Origin: Arthrobacter sp. CAU 1506
Lineage (GTDB): Bacteria; Actinomycetota; Actinomycetes; Actinomycetales; Micrococcaceae
Reading direction: 5' to 3'
Assembly (NCBI RefSeq): GCF_005047635.1
Contig: NZ_SUKC01000002.1
Span: 310,001-374,000 of the forward strand
DNA: 64,000 bases
Below, in pieces: positions 44,534 to 53,759 of this stretch (the stretch's first letter is position 1; each line of letters begins with the position of its first letter). Below the pieces are notes generated by a model. The model had not been told where the DNA came from. It was given only the letters and a program-made list of their open reading frames with translations, and did not search any database. The position numbers were made by a program, and so were the translations under genes.

Positions 44534-45097
44534 GTGGCAAAACTACTGTATTCGGCCATCATGTCCCTGGACGGCTACATTGCCGACCAGAACGGCAACT
44601 TTGACTGGAGCATGCCGGACGACGAAGTTCATTCGTTCGTGAATGGCCTGGAGAACCATGTCGGAACGTACCTTCTCGGCCGCCGGATGTATGAAGTGAT
44701 GGTGTTCTGGGAGACCGTCCCGGCCGGCCCAGACGTCCCGCCGGTGGAACGCGACTTCGCCGAGTCGTGGCTGCGGAAGGACAAGGTGGTTTACTCGCGG
44801 ACCTTGGACAAGGCCGCAAGCGCCCGGACCCGGATCGAGCGGGAGTTTGACCCGGAAGCCGTCCGTCGGATGAAAATCGAAGCGGCTGAAGACCTGAGCA
44901 TCAGCGGGCCGGACCTGGCCAGCCATGCGTTCAGGGCCGGTCTGGTCGACGAATGCCAGTTCTTCGTCTCCCCGGTCGTAGTCGGGGGCGGGAAGCGCTT
45001 CCTGCCGGAGGACGTGAAAGTGGATTTGGAACTGCTGGACGAGCGGCGCTTCGGCAATGGGGTGGTCTACCTGCGCTACCGGGTGGCGGGCGGCTGA
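44534..45097 (+). CDS. Dihydrofolate reductase family protein (RibD C-terminal fold)
   Basis: 187 residues. LLYSAIMSLDGYIADQNG at the start, TYLLGRRMYEVM and the ISGPDLASHAFRAGLVDECQFFVSPVVVGGG segment are those of the RibD_C / YyaP-YwjB group, NADPH-dependent reductases of unknown substrate. GTG 44534 has AGGAG 6 bases upstream. Ends 3 bases from the convergent acpS stop. Confidence 0.9.
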   Translation: MAKLLYSAIMSLDGYIADQNGNFDWSMPDDEVHSFVNGLENHVGTYLLGRRMYEVMVFWETVPAGPDVPPVERDFAESWLRKDKVVYSRTLDKAASARTRIEREFDPEAVRRMKIEAAEDLSISGPDLASHAFRAGLVDECQFFVSPVVVGGGKRFLPEDVKVDLELLDERRFGNGVVYLRYRVAGG

Positions 45098-45100
45098 CCG

Positions 45101-45451
45101 TTACCTTTCGGCTATCACCATGGCAGTGGCCAGATCGCCGTCATGGCTCATCGACAGGTGCCAGTACTTCACTCCCCTGGCCTCGGATGCCGCGGCGACC
45201 GTGCCGGTGAATTCCGGGTAAGGGTCTCCGCCTGGGTCCACACAGATGGTGCAGTCCTGCCAGTTCATGCCCGAGGGAGCGCCCAGGGCCTTGGCGATCG
45301 CTTCCTTGGCGGCGAAGCGGGCAGCCAGCGACCTGGTGTTGAGCTCACGTTCGGCGGGTGTGAAGAGCCGCTCGCGCAAGGCCGGGGTGCGCTGCAGCTG
45401 CCGGCGGAACCTGGAGACTTCCACCACGTCCACGCCGATGCCAACGATCAT
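45101..45451 (-). CDS. acpS: Holo-[acyl-carrier-protein] synthase
   Basis: 116 residues, normal length. [13 protein letters not shown] holds the Mg-binding Asp, [13 protein letters not shown] the Glu, and [13 protein letters not shown] the C-terminal motif. It attaches 4'-phosphopantetheine from CoA to ACP. The ATG at 45451 is chosen because it gives the family N-terminus exactly. It lies downstream of glmS but after a hairpin, so it may have its own promoter. Confidence 0.95.
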   Translation of the reverse strand: MIVGIGVDVVEVSRFRRQLQRTPALRERLFTPAERELNTRSLAARFAAKEAIAKALGAPSGMNWQDCTICVDPGGDPYPEFTGTVAAASEARGVKYWHLSMSHDGDLATAMVIAER

Positions 45452-45620
45452 TTCCCGGCCCCTGCCCGGACCGCCCATGGCGAGCGGGCGCATCTGGGCG
45501 ACAGCGCCGGCTCCGGGTTGGACCGGAGCGTGCACCGCACCGGCGGCACGGACAGCAGCCGCACGCGCAAGAGCAGCGCTGCCCGGCGCACGCGCACCGG
45601 ACGCCGGGGAACGGAGCAGT

Positions 45621-45648
45621 CCCCGATCCTGTTGTACGGGGATCGGGG
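45621..45648 (-). terminator. Hairpin after glmS
   Basis: CCCCGATCC (45621-45629) pairs with GGATCGGGG (45640-45648), loop of 10. It lies 44 bases downstream of the glmS stop on the minus strand, before acpS. No T tract. Confidence 0.45.
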
Positions 45649-45691
45649 CGATGCGAAGAGAAGGCGGGTAGCCATGCTTGCCTGCTGCCTC

Positions 45692-47593
45692 TTATTCGAC
45701 AGTGACGCTCTTGGCCAGGTTCCGCGGCTGGTCCACGTCGTAACCCTTGGCCGTGGCCAGCTCGCAGGCAAAGATCTGAAGTGGAACGGTGGTCAGCAGC
45801 GGAGCCAGCAGGGTCGGCGTCTCCGGCACGAAGAAGACGAACTCGGCGAAGTCCTTGACCGCCTCATCGCCTTCTTCGGCGATCACGATGGTCTTGGCGC
45901 CGCGGGCCCGGATCTCCTGGATGTTGGAGACCACTTTGGAGTGCAGCGAATTGCGTCCGCGCGGCGAGGGCACCACCACGAAGACCGGCTGGCCGTCTTC
46001 GATCAGGGCGATCGGTCCGTGCTTGAGCTCGCCGGCGGCGAAGCCTTCGGCGTGGATGTAGGCCAGTTCCTTCAGCTTCAGCGCGCCCTCCATGGCGACC
46101 GGGAAGCCGACATGCCGGCCGAGGAACAGCACCGACTTGGTATCCGCCATGCGGGCGGCCAGGTCCTTGATGCCCTTGGCGTTGTCCAGCACGTTCTGGA
46201 TCTTGGCCGGGATCTTGCCCAGGTCCGCCAGAATGTCCCTGATCTCGCCCTGGAACTTGTTCCCGCGCAGCTGCGCCAGGTACAGGCCCAGCAGGTAGGC
46301 TGCGGTGATCTGCGCCAGGAAGGCCTTCGTCGAGGCGACCGCGATTTCCGGACCGGCGTGCGTGTAGAGCACTGCATCGGCTTCACGCGGGATGGTTGAC
46401 CCGTTGGTGTTGCAGATCGCCATCACCTTGGCGCCCTGTTCCTTGGCGTAGCGGACGGCCATCAGGGTGTCCATGGTTTCGCCGGACTGGGAGATGGCAA
46501 CAATCAGCGTATTGGCATCCACGATCGGGTCGCGGTAGCGGAACTCGTGCGACAGCTCCACCTCTACCGGGATCCGGCACCAGTGCTCGATCGCGTACTT
46601 CGCCACCTGGCCGGCGTAGGCCGAGGTGCCGCACGCCAGCACGATGATCTTGTTGACCGCTTTGAGCAGCTCGGGGTCGATCCGCAGCTCGTCCAAGGTC
46701 AGCCGGCCGTTCAGGTCGTACCGGCCAAGCAGGGTCTGTCCTACCGCCTCCGGCTGGTCGTTGATTTCCTTCTCCATGAAGGACGGGTAGCCGCCCTTCT
46801 CCGCGGCGGCGGCATCCCAATTGACCTCGAACTCGGTTCCCTCGGCGGCATTGCCATGGAAATCGGTGATCTCGAAAGACTCGGGAGTGATGGTGACGAT
46901 CTGGTCCTGATCCAGTTCCACGGCGCGACGGGTGAAGTCGATGAAGCCGGAAACGTCGGAGCCCAGGAAGTTCTCGCCCTCGCCCAGCCCCACGACCAGA
47001 GGAGAGTTGCGGCGTGCAGCCACGACGACGTCGGGCTGCTCCTCGTGGATGGCCAGCAGAGTGAAGGCGCCCTCCAGCCGCTGGCAGGCAAGCTGCATGG
47101 CCTTGGCCAACGTGGCCGTGGCGGGGTCCTTGGCCACCAGCGAACGGTAGATATCGCCGAGCAGCACTGCCGCCACCTCGGTGTCGGTCTCGGATCGCAG
47201 CGTGTAGCCCTTGGCCAGCAAGGACGCGCGGAGTTCGGCAAAGTTCTCGATGATGCCGTTGTGGATCACGGCCAGCTTGTCATCGTCGGCCAGATGCGGG
47301 TGCGCGTTCTGGTCGGTGGGTCCGCCGTGCGTCGCCCAGCGGGTGTGGCCAATGCCGGTCAGCGACTCGGGCAGCGGGTCGGTCTCGAGTTCCTCCAGCA
47401 GGTTGCTCAGCTTGCCGGACTTCTTGCGGGCTTCGATGCCGGCCTCGGAAATGACCGCCACTCCCGCGGAATCGTAACCGCGGTATTCCAGGCGACGAAG
47501 TCCCTCAAGAACAACATCCAGGGCGCTGTGGTCAGCAACGCTGACTCCGGCCCCGCCGTCGCGGCGGCCAACATATCCGACGATTCCACACAT
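45692..47593 (-). CDS. glmS: Glutamine-fructose-6-phosphate aminotransferase (isomerizing)
   Basis: 633 residues. MCGIVGYVG with Cys1 after Met removal, GHTRWATHGGPTDQNAHPH and IHNGIIENF form the glutaminase; SQSGETMDTLMAVRYA and the second SIS domain (GRHVGFPVAMEGALKLKE) follow, ending LAKSVTVE. It makes glucosamine-6-phosphate for cell-wall UDP-GlcNAc; glmM at 50172 is the next enzyme. A short insert after residue 10 (RDGGAGVSVADHS) is common in actinobacteria. No glmS ribozyme is seen upstream. Confidence 0.97.
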   Translation of the reverse strand: MCGIVGYVGRRDGGAGVSVADHSALDVVLEGLRRLEYRGYDSAGVAVISEAGIEARKKSGKLSNLLEELETDPLPESLTGIGHTRWATHGGPTDQNAHPHLADDDKLAVIHNGIIENFAELRASLLAKGYTLRSETDTEVAAVLLGDIYRSLVAKDPATATLAKAMQLACQRLEGAFTLLAIHEEQPDVVVAARRNSPLVVGLGEGENFLGSDVSGFIDFTRRAVELDQDQIVTITPESFEITDFHGNAAEGTEFEVNWDAAAAEKGGYPSFMEKEINDQPEAVGQTLLGRYDLNGRLTLDELRIDPELLKAVNKIIVLACGTSAYAGQVAKYAIEHWCRIPVEVELSHEFRYRDPIVDANTLIVAISQSGETMDTLMAVRYAKEQGAKVMAICNTNGSTIPREADAVLYTHAGPEIAVASTKAFLAQITAAYLLGLYLAQLRGNKFQGEIRDILADLGKIPAKIQNVLDNAKGIKDLAARMADTKSVLFLGRHVGFPVAMEGALKLKELAYIHAEGFAAGELKHGPIALIEDGQPVFVVVPSPRGRNSLHSKVVSNIQEIRARGAKTIVIAEEGDEAVKDFAEFVFFVPETPTLLAPLLTTVPLQIFACELATAKGYDVDQPRNLAKSVTVE

Positions 47594-47769
47594 GGGGTTA
47601 AGGGTACCTGCCCGCAGGCCGGCCGAAGACAGCACGTCCTCTTCTCCCTCCCCGCCGACAGGCCGGCTCCAGACCCACAGCCCGCATGCGGTGAGCCGAA
47701 GGCGTAACCCGGCGCGCCGCCGTCGTGCGCCTTTTGGGATTTGAAAGCCGCAGCAGGCACAATTCATAG

Positions 47770-48747
47770 GTGACTGATGCGACACCGAAGACGACGGCGT
47801 CAAGCGGTGAGAGTAATTTCACACCATTCGTTGAGCTGGACCGGCAGACGTGGTCCCGGCTATCCAACGAGATTGAACAGCCGTTGGACCAGGACGATAT
47901 TGAGCGCCTGCGGGGCCTGGGCGATGCCCTGAACCTGGATGAGGTCCGCGAGGTGTACCTCCCGCTTTCCCGTCTGCTCAATCTGTATGTGGGCGCGGCC
48001 GGCGAGCTGCACAAGGCCACCACCACGTTTCTGGGCGAAACCACGCGCCGCACTCCGTTCGTGATCGGCGTCGCCGGGTCGGTGGCGGTCGGAAAGTCCA
48101 CCACGGCACGCGTGCTGCGCGAGATGCTGCGCCGCTGGCCGGACACCCCGAACGTGGAACTGATCACCACCGACGGATTCCTCTATCCGAATGCTGAGCT
48201 GACCCGGCGCGGCCTGATGGAACGCAAAGGCTTCCCCGAGTCCTACGACCAGCGGGCGCTGCTGCGCTTTGTGTCCGAGGTTAAATCCGGTGCCGAAGAA
48301 GTCCGTGCCCCCTGGTACTCGCACCTGACCTACGACATCGTGCCGGACAAGGAAGTGGTGGTCCACCGCCCGGACGTCCTGATTGTGGAAGGCCTGAACG
48401 TGTTGGCTCCGGCGCGCCCGCGGGCGGACGGCCGGACCGGACTGGCGCTGAGCGACTTTTTCGATTTCTCCGTATATGTGGACGCCAAGACGTCCTATAT
48501 TGAGCAGTGGTACGTCAGCCGCTTCCACAAACTGCGGCGGACGTCCTTCGCCGACCCGGAATCCTATTTCCACCGCTATGCCTCACTCACGGACACCGAG
48601 GCCACCGAGACGGCGCTGGGCATCTGGCGCCGGATCAACGAACCGAACCTGAGGGAGAACGTGCTGCCGACACGCGGCCGGGCACAACTGGTGCTGACCA
48701 AGGACGCGGACCACTCGATCCGCAGAATGCTGCTGCGGAAAACCTGA
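47770..48747 (+). CDS. coaA: Pantothenate kinase, type I
   Basis: 325 residues. The P-loop is [15 protein letters not shown] (about 98-112), with [20 protein letters not shown] and the C-terminal [11 protein letters not shown]-like region typical of CoaA. It commits pantothenate to coenzyme A; acpS, which uses CoA, is nearby. GTG start at 47770, divergent from glmS over 176 bases that must hold both promoters. Confidence 0.96.
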   Translation: MTDATPKTTASSGESNFTPFVELDRQTWSRLSNEIEQPLDQDDIERLRGLGDALNLDEVREVYLPLSRLLNLYVGAAGELHKATTTFLGETTRRTPFVIGVAGSVAVGKSTTARVLREMLRRWPDTPNVELITTDGFLYPNAELTRRGLMERKGFPESYDQRALLRFVSEVKSGAEEVRAPWYSHLTYDIVPDKEVVVHRPDVLIVEGLNVLAPARPRADGRTGLALSDFFDFSVYVDAKTSYIEQWYVSRFHKLRRTSFADPESYFHRYASLTDTEATETALGIWRRINEPNLRENVLPTRGRAQLVLTKDADHSIRRMLLRKT

Positions 48748-48748
48748 G

Positions 48749-49561
48749 ATGGCGCTCCTGAGGGCTCCGGTGCTCGTGGCAGGCCTGGCCGCCGTGCTGG
48801 TCCTGCTGACCGGTTGCGTTCCGGCCGAAGAAACCACGCCCTCCCCCAGTTCGACGGCGGCCGTGCCGGATCCGTCGGAAGGCGCCACGTCCCTGCCAGT
48901 TCCGTCGCAGAGCCCGAAAGCCACGAAGAAGAAGGACGGCAAAACCCCCGATGCCCGGGAAGACCACACTGATCCGGCAAGCATCGGCGTCGTCGTCAAT
49001 AAGCGCAGGCCGTTGGCTCCGCTGGACTACCACCCCGACGACCTGCGCCAGCCGGCGGTAAGCATCGGGACCGGCGGTGAGTCTGCCCTGCTGCGCGATG
49101 CGGTGGCTGACGCCACCGAGAAGATGTTCAGCGCTGCCGCGGCCGACGGGGCTCCGATGATCATGGTCAGCGGATTCCGTTCCTATGCCACCCAGGTGGA
49201 TACCTACAACCATTGGGTCCTGCAGCACGGCAGCGAGGCCGCCGCCGACATGATTTCGGCACGCCCCGGCTACTCCGAGCACCAGACCGGCTTGTCCATG
49301 GACATCGGCGACATCACGGGAGCCTGCAACCTGCAGCAATGCTTTGCCGACACTGCCGCCGGAACCTGGGCTGCCCGGAATGCAGTGCGCTTCGGGTTCA
49401 TCATCCGCTACTCGCCCGGGGAGGAAAAAGTGACGGGGTATTCGCCCGAACCGTGGCACCTGCGTTACGTCGGCAAAAAAGTGGCCGGGAAGATGGAGGA
49501 ACGCGGCATCGGATCGCTCGAGGAGTATTTCGGTCTTCCTGCTGCACCCGATTATTCATGA
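48749..49561 (+). CDS. VanY-like D-alanyl-D-alanine carboxypeptidase lipoprotein
   Basis: 270 residues. The lipobox is LLTGCVP (Cys about 22), followed by a Ser/Pro/Lys linker (25-75). The M15B domain holds MVSGFRSYATQ, the zinc-binding SEHQTGLSMDIGD and EPWHLRYVG with the last His. It trims D-Ala from peptidoglycan stem peptides at the outer face of the membrane. It begins 1 base after the coaA stop, so the two are coupled. Confidence 0.92.
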   Translation: MALLRAPVLVAGLAAVLVLLTGCVPAEETTPSPSSTAAVPDPSEGATSLPVPSQSPKATKKKDGKTPDAREDHTDPASIGVVVNKRRPLAPLDYHPDDLRQPAVSIGTGGESALLRDAVADATEKMFSAAAADGAPMIMVSGFRSYATQVDTYNHWVLQHGSEAAADMISARPGYSEHQTGLSMDIGDITGACNLQQCFADTAAGTWAARNAVRFGFIIRYSPGEEKVTGYSPEPWHLRYVGKKVAGKMEERGIGSLEEYFGLPAAPDYS

Positions 49562-49625
49562 CGAATTCGAATGAACCGGCGGCTTGAACACCCTTCTGCT
49601 GCGAACGGACGATACATTTAGCGAC

Positions 49626-50024
49626 ATGCTCAACGGGTTTAAAGAATTCATCATGAAGGGCAACGTCATTGACCTCGCCGTCGCCGTGATCGTCGGCGGT
49701 GCCTTCGGCGCCGTGGTCAATGCCCTGGTCAACAGTGTGCTGATGCCGTTCATCGCCGGACTGACCGGTTCGCCCGACTTCAACAGCTTCCTGCTATGGA
49801 ACTTCAACGGCAATGAAGTGGCGTTCGGGGTCCTGCTCACCGCGATGGTGAACTTCCTGCTTATTGCCTCCGCGATCTACTTCGTGGTCGTCACGCCAAT
49901 GAACCACCTGATCGCCCGGCGCAACCGCCGTATGGGCATTAACAAAGAGGAAGAGGCCGTGGATCCTCAGATCGCGCTGCTGACCGAGATCCGGGACGCT
50001 CTGCACGCGCGCAACCGGATGTAG
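49626..50024 (+). CDS. mscL: Large-conductance mechanosensitive channel
   Basis: 132 residues. MLNGFKEFIMKGNVIDLAVAVIVGGAFG is the N-terminal amphipathic helix and TM1 with its glycine-rich pore-lining face, FGVLLTAMVNFLLIASAIYFVVV is TM2, and the C-terminus is a charged helix ending IALLTEIRDAL. It releases solutes on osmotic downshock. I chose ATG 49626 by family start; an in-frame TTG at 49584 would add 14 residues. A terminator follows. Confidence 0.95.
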   Translation: MLNGFKEFIMKGNVIDLAVAVIVGGAFGAVVNALVNSVLMPFIAGLTGSPDFNSFLLWNFNGNEVAFGVLLTAMVNFLLIASAIYFVVVTPMNHLIARRNRRMGINKEEEAVDPQIALLTEIRDALHARNRM

Positions 50025-50069
50025 CCGCCAAGCACCACGAAGCACCACGGCCGTCAGGCAGACATCAAC

Positions 50070-50111
50070 AGGCCCTTCCCGCAGACCAGTTCAGACCTGC
50101 GGGAAAGGCCT
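50070..50111. terminator. Strong bidirectional terminator between mscL and glmM
   Basis: 50070-50084 and 50097-50111 pair at 14 of 15 positions (one C-A mismatch) around a 12-base loop. It lies between the two convergent stops. On the plus strand it is followed by GGCCTTTCG. Confidence 0.75.
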
Positions 50112-50171
50112 GGCCTTTCGAGGTGGTGGTCGACGCCCGGCGCTAACGGCCAGTTGCCGCGCCGGGGGTGA

Positions 50172-51563
50172 TCAGACGCCGGGATGAACAGGCGAGGGCT
50201 CAGTCGACGTCACGGGTTCCAGCGACAGGTGCTGCTTCACGACCCCGGCCAACTCCTCGGCGGTGGCCTGCGCGGTTGCCATGTCCGCGGCCTCCACCAT
50301 CACGCGGACCACGGGCTCCGTGCCGGACGGCCGCAACAGCACCCGTCCGGTCTCACCCAGTCGCGCGGAGGCTGCTTCGACCGCCGACTGAAGCGGCTGG
50401 TTGGTGGTGACGGCTGTTTTGTCCACGTCCTTGACGTTGATCAGGACTTGCGGAAGCCGGACCATCAGCTGGGCCAACTCGGACAGCGGTTTGCCGGTCT
50501 TGGCCAGCCGTGCTGCCAACTGAAGGCCGGTCAGCACGCCGTCGCCGGTGGTGGCGTAGTCCGAGAAGATCACGTGGCCGGACTGCTCGCCGCCCAGCGA
50601 GTAGCCATTGGCGCGCATGTTCTCCAGCACGTATCGGTCGCCCACCGCGGTTTCCTCAATCCGGATGCCGGCCTCCTGCAGCGCCAGCTTCATGCCGAGG
50701 TTGCTCATCACGGTGGCCACCAGGACGTCGTCCTTGAGCCGGCCCGCTTCGCGCAGGGCAAGCGCCAGGATGGTCATGATCTGGTCGCCATCCACCACTT
50801 CGCCACGCTCGTCCACGGCGAGGCAGCGGTCAGCATCGCCGTCGTGCGCAATGCCCAGGTCTGCACCATGCTCGACGACGGCGGCCTGCAGCCTCTCCAA
50901 GTGTGTGGAGCCAACGCCGTCGTTGATGTTCAACCCGTCCGGCTCGGCGCCCATCACCACAATGTCGGCACCGGCGGCGCGGAACACTTCCGGCGAGCAA
51001 CCGCTGGCGGCGCCGTGGGCGCAGTCGAGGACTACCTTCAGGCCCTCGAGGCGGACCGGCAGGCTCTGCAGCAGATGCAGGATGTAGCGGTCCTCGGCAT
51101 CGGAGAAGCGCTGGATCCGCCCCACCTCCGCACCCGTGGGCCGGACGCGCGGCCGCGACATCTCCTGCTCGATCGCGTCTTCGACCTCGTCGGGCAGCTT
51201 ATGACCACCGCGGGCGAAGAACTTGATCCCGTTGTCCGGAGCCGGGTTGTGCGAAGCGGAGATCATGACGCCGAAGTCCGCATCCAGGTCCCCCACCAGA
51301 TAGGCGGCAGCGGGTGTAGGCAGCACGCCGGCGTCGTACACGTCGACGCCGGAACTCGCCAAGCCGGCCTCGACCGCAGAGCTGATGAACTCGCCGCTGG
51401 CACGCGGATCCCGGGCGATAACCGCCGTCGGGCGCTTGCCGTTGTCAACTTGCCGGTGGCCCAAGACCACTGCGGCTGCCTGCGCAACTTGCAGCGCGAG
51501 CTCGGCAGTGATCAACCCGTTGGCCAGGCCGCGGACTCCGTCGGTACCAAATAATCTAGACAT
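50172..51563 (-). CDS. glmM: Phosphoglucosamine mutase
   Basis: 463 residues. [14 protein letters not shown] at the start, the phosphoserine loop [17 protein letters not shown] (Ser about 103), the metal site [20 protein letters not shown] and the C-terminal [17 protein letters not shown] are all intact. It turns glucosamine-6-phosphate, made by GlmS in this window, into glucosamine-1-phosphate. The ATG at 51563 is followed at once by the family N-terminus. Confidence 0.97.
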   Translation of the reverse strand: MSRLFGTDGVRGLANGLITAELALQVAQAAAVVLGHRQVDNGKRPTAVIARDPRASGEFISSAVEAGLASSGVDVYDAGVLPTPAAAYLVGDLDADFGVMISASHNPAPDNGIKFFARGGHKLPDEVEDAIEQEMSRPRVRPTGAEVGRIQRFSDAEDRYILHLLQSLPVRLEGLKVVLDCAHGAASGCSPEVFRAAGADIVVMGAEPDGLNINDGVGSTHLERLQAAVVEHGADLGIAHDGDADRCLAVDERGEVVDGDQIMTILALALREAGRLKDDVLVATVMSNLGMKLALQEAGIRIEETAVGDRYVLENMRANGYSLGGEQSGHVIFSDYATTGDGVLTGLQLAARLAKTGKPLSELAQLMVRLPQVLINVKDVDKTAVTTNQPLQSAVEAASARLGETGRVLLRPSGTEPVVRVMVEAADMATAQATAEELAGVVKQHLSLEPVTSTEPSPVHPGV

Positions 51564-51653
51564 TGCGAATCATTTTACGGCAGGCTCCGGCCGGGACGTT
51601 TCACAACGTGTCGACCGCCACGTGAAGCTGCCAGCCGTGCCGGGTGGGTGCCG

Positions 51654-51855
51654 TCCGTATACAGCGGCGTCGCGGGAGTGGGCGCGCTGGGGATTCCGGT
51701 GTCACAGTTGAGGCGTCGCGGGAGCGGACCCCGGGGTCCCGGTGTCGCTGCTGCGGCGGCCCGAACCGGAGGGTGGATCCCGGCGTCGCTGCGGCGCGGG
51801 TCTGGGGCCTGAATGATCCCTGTGCCGCTGCGGCGCGGAACAGCCCACCTTACTG
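51654..51855. repeat. Five degenerate tandem repeats of about 40 bp
   Basis: Units start near 51654, 51695, 51737, 51778 and 51817, spaced 39-42 bases. Each begins TCC(C/G)GTGTC or close to it and then has a GCTGCGGCGCGG-like core; units 4 and 5 share CGCTGCGGCGCGG exactly. It resembles a decayed minisatellite. No protein or RNA reading was found. Confidence 0.5.
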
Positions 51856-51864
51856 CTTAAACGG

Positions 51865-51902
51865 CCGCGAGGCCCCGCAGCAAATGCTGCGAGGCCTCGC
51901 GG
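51865..51902 (-). terminator. Terminator after rpsI
   Basis: A 10-bp stem (51865-51874 with 51893-51902) continues as a 5-bp stem (51877-51881 with 51886-51890) across a small internal loop. It is 25 bases after the rpsI stop; on the minus strand a CCGTTTAAGC sequence follows. Confidence 0.65.
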
Positions 51903-51927
51903 TGGAAGCACAGACTTCCGAAGCGGT

Positions 51928-52422
51928 TTAGCGCTTCGAGTACTGGGGTGCCTTGCGGGCCTTCTTGAGGCCGGCCTTCTTGCGCTCGATGATGCGAGCG
52001 TCGCGGGTGAGGAAACCGGCCTTCTTCAGCGTCGGGCGGTTGTTCTCGCGGTCGATCTCGTTCAGCGCGCGGGCAACGCCCAGGCGCAGCGCACCGGCCT
52101 GGCCGGAGGGGCCACCGCCGTGGATGCGGGCGATAACGTCGTAAGCGCCTTCCAGATCCAGGATCTTGAACGGATCGTTCACTTCCTGCTGGTGCAGCTT
52201 GTTCGGGAAGTAGTTCGCCAGTTCGCGATCGTTGATGGTCCAGTTGCCGGAACCCGGAACCAGGCGCACGCGGGCAATGGCCTGCTTGCGGCGACCGACG
52301 GCAGCTCCGCCGACGGTCAGGGCCGGACGTTCCTTCTTGGCGGTCTCGGTGGCCTCGGATGACTCCGAGGTGTAGCTGGTGAGGGTTTCGCCCTCAGCAG
52401 CGGTGTTCAGCTCTTCAGCCAC
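51928..52422 (-). CDS. rpsI: Small ribosomal subunit protein S9
   Basis: 164 residues. [20 protein letters not shown], the [19 protein letters not shown] segment and the C-terminal [11 protein letters not shown], whose basic tail reaches the P-site tRNA, are all present. An acidic, Ser/Thr-rich N-terminal extension of about 35 residues is usual in actinobacteria. It is 37 bases downstream of rplM, the universal rplM-rpsI pair. Confidence 0.98.
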   Translation of the reverse strand: MAEELNTAAEGETLTSYTSESSEATETAKKERPALTVGGAAVGRRKQAIARVRLVPGSGNWTINDRELANYFPNKLHQQEVNDPFKILDLEGAYDVIARIHGGGPSGQAGALRLGVARALNEIDRENNRPTLKKAGFLTRDARIIERKKAGLKKARKAPQYSKR

Positions 52423-52459
52423 GATTCTCCTTGAATTAAGTTTCTAGTGGTGGCCGGCG

Positions 52460-52903
52460 CTACTGGGCGACCTGGGTGATTTCGAAAGTCTTCGGCTGCT
52501 GGGCAGCGTGCGGGTGCTCGGCACCCTTGTAGACCTTCAGCTTGGACAGCTGCTGGGCAGCCAGGGAGTTCTTCGGCAGCATGCCCCTGATGGCCTTCTC
52601 AACAGCGCGAACCGGGTTCTTTTCCAGCAGTTCGGCGTAGCTGACGGAGGACAGGCCACCCGGGTAACCGGAGTGGCGGTAGGCACGCTTCTTTTCGAGC
52701 TTGGCGCCGGTCAGGGCAACCTTCTCAGCGTTGATGATGATGACGAAATCGCCCATGTCCATGTGAGGAGCAAAGGTCGGCTTGTGCTTTCCGCGCAGCA
52801 GTGTTGCGGTCTGGCTGGCAAGACGACCCAGGACAACGTCGGTGGCGTCAATGACGTGCCACTGGCGGTTGATATCGCCGGGCTTCGGAGTGTACGTACG
52901 CAC
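52460..52903 (-). CDS. rplM: Large ribosomal subunit protein L13
   Basis: 147 residues, normal length. [35 protein letters not shown] and [16 protein letters not shown] are the L13 signatures. It binds 23S rRNA early in 50S assembly. GTG start at 52903. Expression is probably controlled through the hairpin in its leader. Confidence 0.98.
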   Translation of the reverse strand: MRTYTPKPGDINRQWHVIDATDVVLGRLASQTATLLRGKHKPTFAPHMDMGDFVIIINAEKVALTGAKLEKKRAYRHSGYPGGLSSVSYAELLEKNPVRAVEKAIRGMLPKNSLAAQQLSKLKVYKGAEHPHAAQQPKTFEITQVAQ

Positions 52904-53367
52904 GGTTTTTGCCTTCGTTTGGTGTTCTTAGGTAGCGGCGCATTCTTCACAGAACGCACGCGCAAAGTTGGTGATGCGCTACCGGAACTTCAGGTGAGGA
53001 CTGAAATCTAACCAGTGGCCCAGAGAGTCTCGGCTATCTCCGTGGATCAGGTTGGCCCTGCAACCGGGCCGTCTCACGGACATAGCGTATCGAGGTTGGA
53101 CACGCACAACGACGATTAAGATTATCCTGCCGCCCCGGGTTAGGTCAAAAAGACTAAGAACGACGGCGGTTGGTCTCGCTGGTTGGACCCTGCCCGACCG
53201 ACGGCCCGCGCCGACGGAGCACCCAGGGCGCAGAGACGACCGTGCAACCAGGGGCCGCCCCGGAACCGTCCTTCACGGTCGGAGCACACCGCGCTTCGCG
53301 ACATGGCCACCGTTTGGGAAACGCGATGCCTGCAGACGCCAAGCCCCTTAGTGGGCCGGCTAAGAGG
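52904..53367. other. 464-base region upstream of rplM, downstream of csrA
   Basis: No gene. It holds the rplM leader hairpin (52931-52983) and, farther up, the rplM promoter, which I cannot place firmly. CTTAG-N8-CTAAG at 53347-53364 just after csrA could be a weak terminator. Confidence 0.5.
52931..52983 (-). ncRNA. Structured leader of rplM-rpsI (candidate autoregulatory RNA)
   Basis: On the minus strand GGTAGC (78-83 of block 52978-52983) pairs with GCTACC (52931-52936) and, after a 3-base bulge, ATGC-type bases 52974-52977 pair with 52940-52943, giving a 10-bp helix. It ends 28 bases before the rplM start. Ribosomal protein operons often use such leaders for feedback, but this one matches no leader I know. 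Confidence 0.45.
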
Positions 53368-53628
53368 TCAACTCCCGCTGGTATCGGCGTTGCCGGCGGT
53401 ATTCAGCCCCAAGAGGGCCTTGATGCGTTCCTCGGCCTCCGGCCCGCTCTGCGCGGCAGCCACATTGGCTTCGCTGACGGCCTGGACCACCTCATCGCGC
53501 TGGATTTTCACTCCGCGCGGGGCTTCGATGCCAAGGCGGACGCCATCGCGGCGGGCGTCCAGCACGGTGATGACAATGTCGTCACCGATCAGGATCCGCT
53601 CTCCGGGTTTTCGCGTCAGCACCAGCAC
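53368..53628 (-). CDS. csrA: Carbon storage regulator / translational regulator CsrA
   Basis: 86 residues. LVLTRKPGERILIGDDIVITVLD and VRLGIEAPRGVKIQRDEV cover the whole CsrA fold, with the RNA-binding Leu4/Arg6 region and Arg-44-type site intact. The C-terminal extension of about 25 residues is longer than the E. coli protein. CsrA binds GGA-containing hairpins and in flagellated Gram-positives controls flagellin translation with FliW, which is not in this window. GTG start, 131 bases after the flhF-like stop. Confidence 0.95.
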   Translation of the reverse strand: MLVLTRKPGERILIGDDIVITVLDARRDGVRLGIEAPRGVKIQRDEVVQAVSEANVAAAQSGPEAEERIKALLGLNTAGNADTSGS

Positions 53629-53759
53629 CCATCAACTCTATCGCAGGAAAAACGCGGTTCGGCCGGGCCACGCTCGCCTGCCACCAAACGTGGTGAACCC
53701 ATTAAGCAAGACGAGGGTCAGCACTATCTTTTACCGCAGGCTTATCTGGGGGTCCGGAG

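Larger units (their letters stand above)
51564..51927. other. 364-base region between rpsI and glmM
   Basis: No gene. It contains five degenerate 40-bp repeats (51654-51855) and the rpsI terminator (51865-51902). The glmM promoter should lie near 51570-51640. Confidence 0.6.

Noticed and set aside
47594-47769. glmS ribozyme
   Set aside because: The glmS leader is too short before the divergent coaA gene and shows none of the conserved pseudoknot sequence.
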